From contig JAJCZO010000302.1 of the NCBI GenBank assembly GCA_029262355.1, forward strand, positions 1-32,258: 32,258 nt of DNA. Direction: 5' to 3'. The notes under the pieces are model-generated. The model saw only the letters and a list, made by a program, of their open reading frames with translations. It was not told where the DNA came from and did no database searches. Origin of the DNA: Deltaproteobacteria bacterium. GTDB taxonomy: Bacteria > Desulfobacterota > Binatia > UBA12015. Each line of letters begins with the position of its first letter. The first letter of the stretch is position 1. Below are positions 27,337-32,258 of the stretch, piece by piece. Both the position numbers and the translations under genes were made by a program.

Positions 27337-29120
27337 CAGTAGGGCCAGAGCCGGACGACGCTCCCGTCCTTCGGCGAGGCCACGACGATCGACCCGTCGC
27401 GTCCGATGGCGATGGGGACGGGCAGCGGGCGCTCGCCGCGCGGCGGATCGAGGGAGAGTCCTTCGATGACCCGCCGCTGTGACCCGTCGCTGGAGCGCGC
27501 CAGGACGGTGCCTTTGTGCTGCTCGGCGATGTAGAGCGGTTGGCTCCTGGCGGTGGCCAGGCCCGCCGGAGAGGCGAGGTCGCTCGCGAGCACGATAGGC
27601 GCCTCGCCCGTGCGAATCCGAAGAACCCGTCCGCCGCCCGGCTCTGCCGTCAGAATGCGCTCGCCCCGCGTGGCGAGCGCAACCGGCGACATGAGCCCGC
27701 TGGCCATCGTGTAGAGCACTGCGCCGACGCCGAGCTTCACGATCCGGCCGGCTCCGGTCTCGGCGACCACCAGATCGCCGCCCATCGTGCGAAGGACACT
27801 GGTCGGCCAGTCGAGGCCTGAGGCGATTCGCGTGGTTTCCGCCCGCCCGAGATCGACTTGATGGAGCTCGCCTTCCTCGGGGGCGGTGATCCAGACGATC
27901 CCGGGCAGTCCACCGCTCAATCCGACAGGCGGAGGCATGCCATCAAAGCGTGACAGCACCAGCAGCTCGATCTTGTCGCCTCGGATTCGTTTGATCGAAG
28001 CGCGGTCGGTGACGATGAGATCTTCGCCGTCGAAGACGATCCCGCCAGGGACGACGAGACCGCTCTTTACGAGAATCCTAGGTTTCGTCGGCCACGGGTT
28101 GTACGCGTGCAGTGAGCCCGTTGCCTCGTTGGAAACGATGACGGTCTCGCCGCAGGTGACCACGTCGGCGATCCCGGGAGGTAGGCTGACCAGGACTCGG
28201 CCGGCATTGGGACCACTGCCCGAGAGCGAGAGAATCCGACCCGTCCCCGACTCGAGCACGATCCGGCCCCCGTCTGGCGTCCGCCCCGTGGCAACCGGGA
28301 TGTCGAGGCCGCTCGCCAGGACGGCGCGAGCCTTCGTCACGGGGTCGAACGAGATCACCTGCCCGCTCTCCCGCAGGGGCACGAGGAGCGTCCCGTCGTC
28401 CTCGACCGAGAGCCGGCCGGGGCAGCCCAAGCCGTTGGCGAGCACTTCCGTGACGCGGCCGTCGTGCGCGTCGACGCGAAGAAGGCGCCCACCTTGCGCG
28501 CACTCGGCGACGACGAGGTCGCCCGCCGGAGTCACGACGATGCCCCCGAGCTCAGACAGCTCCGGGGCCAGCTGGCGCCAATGGCCGCCCGGGTCGCGGC
28601 GCCATACGCCGCCGGCTTCGGCCGTAGCGACGTATTCGACGCCGGCGTCGTCGAAAGCGAGGTCGACCGGATGGGTGAACCCGTGTGGCGTACCGATGCG
28701 GCTCACTTCGCCGGTCGCTCGTACGACAGAGAGTCGGTTCACCAGTGGCTCGGCGACGTGGACCTGCCCGTCTCGGCACGCGAGCCCGCTGGCGCCCCGC
28801 AGCGGCGACGGTGCAAGCACCGTCTCGATCCGGCGGGTCCCCGACGCACGCGCGGAATGCGACAAATCCGCTGAGATCCCGACCCCGACGCCCGCCTGGG
28901 CCCGCGCCAGTTCGGCCTCGAGCACTTCTTGGTCCGAGCGCGCCACGGCGCACGCTCCCGCGCAGGCGATGGTAGCGGCGAGTACGCACGACCGAGCGAG
29001 CCAGGGGCTCACCTCACCGGCCGCCCGAAAAGAAAGCCGTCTGCTCGTCGTGTCGGCCGCCGAACGAGCAAGGCGTTTGCTCACCGCGCGGACCACCGAG
29101 CGAGCAAGGTGTTCGCTCAC
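27336..29120 (-). CDS. Exported NHL/SMP-30-like beta-propeller protein
   Basis: A 594-residue protein with a hydrophobic export segment at about 40-57 (WLARSCVLAATIACAGAC) and a long repeat region of about 450 residues made of six-bladed-like propeller strands (repeated GxxxP-x-DL-x-x and SGL-x-x-P motifs, e.g. LASGLDIPVATGR, ASGLDWPTSVL, ASGLMSPVALATR). NHL or SMP-30/gluconolactonase propellers fit. IACAGAC could be a lipobox-like end of a lipoprotein signal, but the -3 residue is not canonical. The start is unclear: three near-identical GTGAGC sites exist (29120, 29084, 29012) because the region is repeated; 29120 overlaps the ACP stop (GTGA), whereas 29012 leaves a normal signal peptide. 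Function unknown; likely periplasmic or outer-surface. Confidence 0.75.
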   Translation of the reverse strand: MSEHLARSVVRAVSKRLARSAADTTSRRLSFRAAGEVSPWLARSCVLAATIACAGACAVARSDQEVLEAELARAQAGVGVGISADLSHSARASGTRRIETVLAPSPLRGASGLACRDGQVHVAEPLVNRLSVVRATGEVSRIGTPHGFTHPVDLAFDDAGVEYVATAEAGGVWRRDPGGHWRQLAPELSELGGIVVTPAGDLVVAECAQGGRLLRVDAHDGRVTEVLANGLGCPGRLSVEDDGTLLVPLRESGQVISFDPVTKARAVLASGLDIPVATGRTPDGGRIVLESGTGRILSLSGSGPNAGRVLVSLPPGIADVVTCGETVIVSNEATGSLHAYNPWPTKPRILVKSGLVVPGGIVFDGEDLIVTDRASIKRIRGDKIELLVLSRFDGMPPPVGLSGGLPGIVWITAPEEGELHQVDLGRAETTRIASGLDWPTSVLRTMGGDLVVAETGAGRIVKLGVGAVLYTMASGLMSPVALATRGERILTAEPGGGRVLRIRTGEAPIVLASDLASPAGLATARSQPLYIAEQHKGTVLARSSDGSQRRVIEGLSLDPPRGERPLPVPIAIGRDGSIVVASPKDGSVVRLWPY

Positions 29121-29126
29121 CTCGCG
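28993..29126. repeat. Triplicated start-region repeat
   Basis: Three related segments lie at 29097-29126, 29061-29090 and 28993-29014 (the last shortened). Copies one and two match at about 26 of 30 bases; all share CGAGCGAG-like then AGG and GCTCACC. Read on the minus strand each gives GGTGAGC followed by a LARS-encoding stretch, so each holds a possible GTG start. It spans the ACP/propeller gene junction. Confidence 0.7.
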
Positions 29127-29353
29127 GGCGCGCGTTCGACGATGGCCAGGATGTCGTTCAGGGATTTCGCCGTGCCCAGGTCGTCGCTGGGAACCCGGAT
29201 GTCGAACTCCTCATCGAGTGCAGAGGCGATTTCGACCAGGGAGAGGGAGTCGAGTTGGGCTACGTCGTTCAACGGGGTTTCCGGCTCGATGCGCTCGGGG
29301 GGCACCCGAAGGACCTCGGCGACCAGGTTGCGCGTTCTGTCGAGATTGCTCAA
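29117..29353 (-). CDS. Acyl carrier protein
   Basis: A 78-residue acidic protein of the acyl carrier family. The phosphopantetheine attachment motif LDSLSLVEIASALDEEF has Ser36 in DSL, and the helical pattern and length are usual. Start TTG 29353 has an AGGAG ribosome site 9 bases upstream. It is not with fab genes, so it is unlikely to be the main fatty-acid ACP; stand-alone ACPs often serve a special acylation. It directly precedes the propeller gene, with overlapping stop and start, so the two are co-translated in one reading of the data. The partner enzyme is not in the window. Confidence 0.9.
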   Translation of the reverse strand: MSNLDRTRNLVAEVLRVPPERIEPETPLNDVAQLDSLSLVEIASALDEEFDIRVPSDDLGTAKSLNDILAIVERAPAR

Positions 29354-29434
29354 ACGGTGTTTCTCCTGGCTGGGGTGGCTGGCATAGGCTCGCCAGCCCT
29401 GATAGTTTCGGGATGTAGCGGATCAGGGGGATGT

Positions 29435-29755
29435 ATGAAACTCGGACGTACAGTGGTGGTGGCGGGACTTCTAGTGGCGCTTTCGGCGTTGCCGGCTCGC
29501 GCCGTAGATGACTATGACGACTCGCAATCCAATCCGCTGCGGTTGGCAGCCTATCTCGTTCACCCGATCGGCTATCTCGCCGAGTGGTTGGTGACGCGAC
29601 CCTTCCACCGCATCGTATCCCAGGAGGATCTCGAGCCGGTGTTCGGCCATACGCCGCACGAGGGCTTCGACTACGAGACGTACACCGAGGGGCTGAGCAC
29701 GGGCGTCACATACGAGCTCCCGTACACGCCGATCCGCGAGCCCACCGCTCGATAG
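29435..29755 (+). CDS. Small secreted hypothetical protein
   Basis: A 106-residue protein with an N-terminal signal peptide (MKLGRTVVVAGLLVALSAL then PARAVDD, cleavage likely after ARA). The mature part contains NPLRLAAYLVHPIGYLAEWLVTRPFHRIVSQ, then VFGHTPHEGFDYETYTEG, which I associate with small uncharacterised proteins of deltaproteobacteria and related phyla. No enzymatic motif. Start ATG 29435 follows a G-rich ribosome site (CAGGGGG). It runs opposite to the ACP-propeller pair and converges with uvrD, with only 11 bases between stops. The function is unknown. Confidence 0.75.
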   Translation: MKLGRTVVVAGLLVALSALPARAVDDYDDSQSNPLRLAAYLVHPIGYLAEWLVTRPFHRIVSQEDLEPVFGHTPHEGFDYETYTEGLSTGVTYELPYTPIREPTAR

Positions 29756-29766
29756 ACACCGGTCCT

Positions 29767-32040
29767 CTACGCGCCTTCCACTCCCTCGATGGTCAGAGGG
29801 GCGAAGCGCGCGATCAGCTTCTTGATCCCCGTGTGCTCGAACTGAACGGTGAGCTTGGTGCCCTCGCCGGTGCCCTCCTTGCGTCGAACCACGCCCGCGC
29901 CAAACTTGGGGTGGCGCACGCGGGTTCCTACGCGGAGCGGGATGTCGATCTCTGGGGAGCCGAACTCCTGGCTCTCGCTGTAGTCGATCCGCGGTTCGTC
30001 GTCCGTGACCGGCTCGCTGTCGAAGGCGCCGGTTTCTGCAAGTCGCCCGAGATCGGCGAGGCGTCGGGTGGCGTTTCCGACGGCATCGTCGTCATCCCAC
30101 CGGCCGATGCGTTTCAGAAGATCTCGCGGGATCTCGCGTAGGAATCGCGACGGCGGGTTGCGCTGGCTCTGGCCCGAAAGCATGCGGAAGCGGGCTCGCG
30201 AGAGGTGGAGATGCTCGCGGGCGCGGGTCATGCCGACGTAGCAGAGGCGTCGTTCCTCCTCGATCGTCCCGTCGTCGAGCGCGCGGGCGTGGGGGAAGAC
30301 GTGCTCTTCCATGCCGACGAGATGGACGACGGGGAACTCGAGGCCCTTCGAGTTGTGGAGCGTCATGAGGCTGATCGCGCCGCCGTGTTCATTGACCGCG
30401 TCGAGGCCCGAGACGAGTGCCGCCCGCTCGAGGAACGCGTCGATTGCCGTGAGTCCATCGGGAAGTGCGCCGAGATCGTCGACTTCCCGCGCTGCCCCCA
30501 CGAGCTCTTCCAGGTTGTCGGCTCGGGTAATGGCCTCTTCCGACCCTTCCGCCTGGAGTCGGGCGAGGAGTCCCGTCTCGTGGATCACGGCCGTCACGAT
30601 GTCGCCGAGGCTCGAGTCGTGGATCATCGAGCGCAGTCGCCCGATCATTTGCCAGAAGTCGCCCGCCCGCGTCGCGCTCGCCCGCGCGAGCTTCACGGCA
30701 TCGGGATCGTCGACGAGACGGCCCAACATCGCGGCGATCGAGACGCCGGCGGATTGCGCGGCCTCGGTGAGCGCCTTCACCGTGGTCGCGCCGATGCCGC
30801 GCGTGGGGACGTTGATGACACGCGCGAGGCTGACGTCGTCGTCGGAGTTCACCAGAAGCCGCAGGTACGCGAGCACGTCTTTGACTTCTTTGCGGTCGTA
30901 GAAGCGCACTCCGCCGACCAGCACGTACCGAAGGCTCCGGCGGACGAACTCTTCTTCGAGGACACGGGACTGCGCGTTGGTTCGGTAGAAGACCGCGATG
31001 TTGCTGGCCGAGCGGCCGCGTAGAATCGCGCCGCTGATCTCGCCGGCCACCCAGCGCGCCTCCGCGCGGTCGTCGGGAAATACGGCGAGAGTGACCTTCT
31101 CGCCGTCGCCCTTCTCGGTCCAGAGCGTCTTGCCGTGGCGGCCGGCGTTGCGTTCGATGACCGCGCCGGCCGCCGCGAGGATGTTGCCGGTCGAACGGTA
31201 ATTCTGCTCGAGGCGGATGACGTGCGCGTTCGGGTGATCGCGCTCGAACTCGAGGATGGCGCGGACCGTGGCGCCCCGGAAGCCGTAGATCGACTGGTCG
31301 TCGTCGCCCACGACGCAGAGATCCCCGGTCCGCCCGGCGATTGCGTCGATCAGGAGATACTGGGCGTGGTTGATGTCCTGGTATTCGTCGACGAGCACGT
31401 GGCGATACTTGCGCCGGAAGCGCTGGCGCACCTCGTCGTTCTCGGTGAGGAGACGCACCATCGCGGTGATGAGACTCCCGAAGTCGAGCGCGCCGGCCCG
31501 CTCGAGGAGCTCTTCGTAGCGCCGAGCGGCTTGCAGGGTCGCCTCGCCGCGGAAGCCGTCGTTGGTCGGGCTCTGGGTGCGGATGTCCTGCGCGTGGTTC
31601 TTCGCCCGGTCGAGGAAGGAGCGCAGCATGCGCGGAGAGACGACGTCCTCCGGAACCTCGACTTCCTGGAGCGACCGTCGACACAGGGCCAGCGTGTCGG
31701 CGTCGTCGTAGATCGCAAACGAGTTGGGCAGTCCCAGCAGCCCCGCATACCGCCGCAGCCAGCGGGCGCAGGTCGAATGGAAGGTGCCGACGGTGAGCCC
31801 GCCGAGATCGCCACCCAGCAGGTTCTCGAGGCGCTCGCGCATCTCTCGCGCGGCCTTGTTCGTGAAGGTGACGGCGAGAATCTCGTCGGGGCTGGCACGC
31901 TGCGTCTCGACGAGGTGGGCGATCCGGTTGGTGAGAACCCGGGTCTTGCCGCTCCCCGCACCGGCGAGAACGAGCAGCGGACCATCGGCGTAGGTCACCG
32001 CTTCACGTTGCGGGTCGTTCAGTTCACCGAGGTTGATCAC
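29767..32040 (-). CDS. uvrD: UvrD/PcrA-type DNA helicase
   Basis: A 757-residue SF1A helicase that unwinds DNA 3' to 5' in nucleotide-excision and mismatch repair and removes RecA filaments. Seen: LNDPQREAV (Q motif), Walker A GAGSGKT at about 27-33, TFTNKAAREMRERL, DEYQDIN (motif II), GDDDQSIYGFRGA (III), LEQNYRST (IV), and the motif VI region EERRLCYVGMTRAREHL. The C-terminus has a GTRVRHPKFGAGVV tudor-like domain as in PcrA/UvrD, which binds RNA polymerase in relatives. I chose GTG 32040, which gives the family N-terminus MINLGELNDPQ; GTG 32079 would add 13 residues. Whether it is better named pcrA cannot be told here. Confidence 0.95.
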   Translation of the reverse strand: MINLGELNDPQREAVTYADGPLLVLAGAGSGKTRVLTNRIAHLVETQRASPDEILAVTFTNKAAREMRERLENLLGGDLGGLTVGTFHSTCARWLRRYAGLLGLPNSFAIYDDADTLALCRRSLQEVEVPEDVVSPRMLRSFLDRAKNHAQDIRTQSPTNDGFRGEATLQAARRYEELLERAGALDFGSLITAMVRLLTENDEVRQRFRRKYRHVLVDEYQDINHAQYLLIDAIAGRTGDLCVVGDDDQSIYGFRGATVRAILEFERDHPNAHVIRLEQNYRSTGNILAAAGAVIERNAGRHGKTLWTEKGDGEKVTLAVFPDDRAEARWVAGEISGAILRGRSASNIAVFYRTNAQSRVLEEEFVRRSLRYVLVGGVRFYDRKEVKDVLAYLRLLVNSDDDVSLARVINVPTRGIGATTVKALTEAAQSAGVSIAAMLGRLVDDPDAVKLARASATRAGDFWQMIGRLRSMIHDSSLGDIVTAVIHETGLLARLQAEGSEEAITRADNLEELVGAAREVDDLGALPDGLTAIDAFLERAALVSGLDAVNEHGGAISLMTLHNSKGLEFPVVHLVGMEEHVFPHARALDDGTIEEERRLCYVGMTRAREHLHLSRARFRMLSGQSQRNPPSRFLREIPRDLLKRIGRWDDDDAVGNATRRLADLGRLAETGAFDSEPVTDDEPRIDYSESQEFGSPEIDIPLRVGTRVRHPKFGAGVVRRKEGTGEGTKLTVQFEHTGIKKLIARFAPLTIEGVEGA

Positions 32041-32149
32041 CGATGGGCAGACACTAACGCGGACATCGTGTGAGGTCACGCGATCGCTCGGAAGAGACGC
32101 ATCGCCGCGCGTTTTCGAACTAGAAAAAGCGTCGCGACCCGAGCGGCGC

Positions 32150-32258
32150 TCAGGCTGGGAACTCGCGCAGAAGCTGCGCCTCGTAGGCCTCGAGACTGTA
32201 CTGGCGGTCGACGTAGGCGCGGCCGGCGCCGCCGAGCGCGTCCCGCAGCTCGCGCGAG
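32150..32258 (-). CDS. Probable glycosyltransferase, C-terminal end
   Basis: The last 109 bases hold the C-terminal 35 residues of a gene that runs in from the right. They read GGAGRAYVDRQYS followed by LEAYEAQLLREFPA and stop at 32150-32152. The GxxGRxYVxxxYS ending is common in family 4 (group 1) glycosyltransferases, which suggests a sugar-transfer role in surface-polymer synthesis. With so little sequence this is tentative. It is about 110 bases upstream of uvrD on the same strand. Confidence 0.5.
   Translation of the reverse strand, partial: SRELRDALGGAGRAYVDRQYSLEAYEAQLLREFPA

Overview
This GC-rich window spans the chromosomal replication origin of a bacterium. Going left from about 13.2 kb on the minus strand are dnaA, dnaN, gyrB and gyrA. 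Going right on the plus strand are hemL, four F0 ATP-synthase genes (atpZ-, atpI-, atpB- and atpE-type) and parB. The dnaA-dnaN gap holds degenerate DnaA boxes, a GC-rich spacer, three TAG/CTA triplets and an AT-rich stretch, in the order known for the basal unwinding system of oriC. A second DnaA-box cluster lies upstream of dnaA, so the origin looks bipartite. The organism is probably Gram-negative and resembles a deltaproteobacterium in the broad old sense or Binatota. That is inferred from a long GyrB with the Gram-negative type insert, an F0 c subunit with a signal peptide, phosphatidylcholine synthase and several small secreted proteins; the sequence alone does not settle the phylum.

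Layout. 1-5.3 kb: the end of a YyaL/DUF255-type protein, a CoA-transferase-family protein, a long palindromic element, glyoxalase II, a FIST-domain sensor protein and a tRNA-dihydrouridine synthase. 5.3-13.2 kb: the replication block gyrA-gyrB-dnaN-oriC-dnaA, without recF. 13.2-17.8 kb: DnaA-box region, hemL, F0 ATP-synthase genes, parB. 17.9-21.8 kb: a secreted coiled-coil protein, a zinc alcohol dehydrogenase, a small conserved-looking protein, a stand-alone degenerate Hint (intein-like) protein, riboflavin synthase and two small proteins. 21.9-25.7 kb: clpB, a TetR regulator and a hypothetical protein. 25.8-27.3 kb: phosphatidylcholine synthase coupled to a VOC protein, then the remains of an LLM-class flavin monooxygenase. 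27.3-32.3 kb: a beta-propeller exported protein coupled to an acyl carrier protein, a small secreted protein, a UvrD/PcrA helicase and the tail of a probable glycosyltransferase.

How it works together. The core is an initiation and supercoiling module (DnaA, beta clamp, gyrase) read away from the origin, with ParB for origin segregation. The F0 genes supply the proton channel and c ring; no F1 genes are in the window. Most other genes are single housekeeping or stress genes. The items that most deserve a second look are the free-standing Hint-like protein (20127-20645), the origin architecture, the 102-bp palindrome at 1914-2015 and the triplicated start region near 29.0-29.1 kb.
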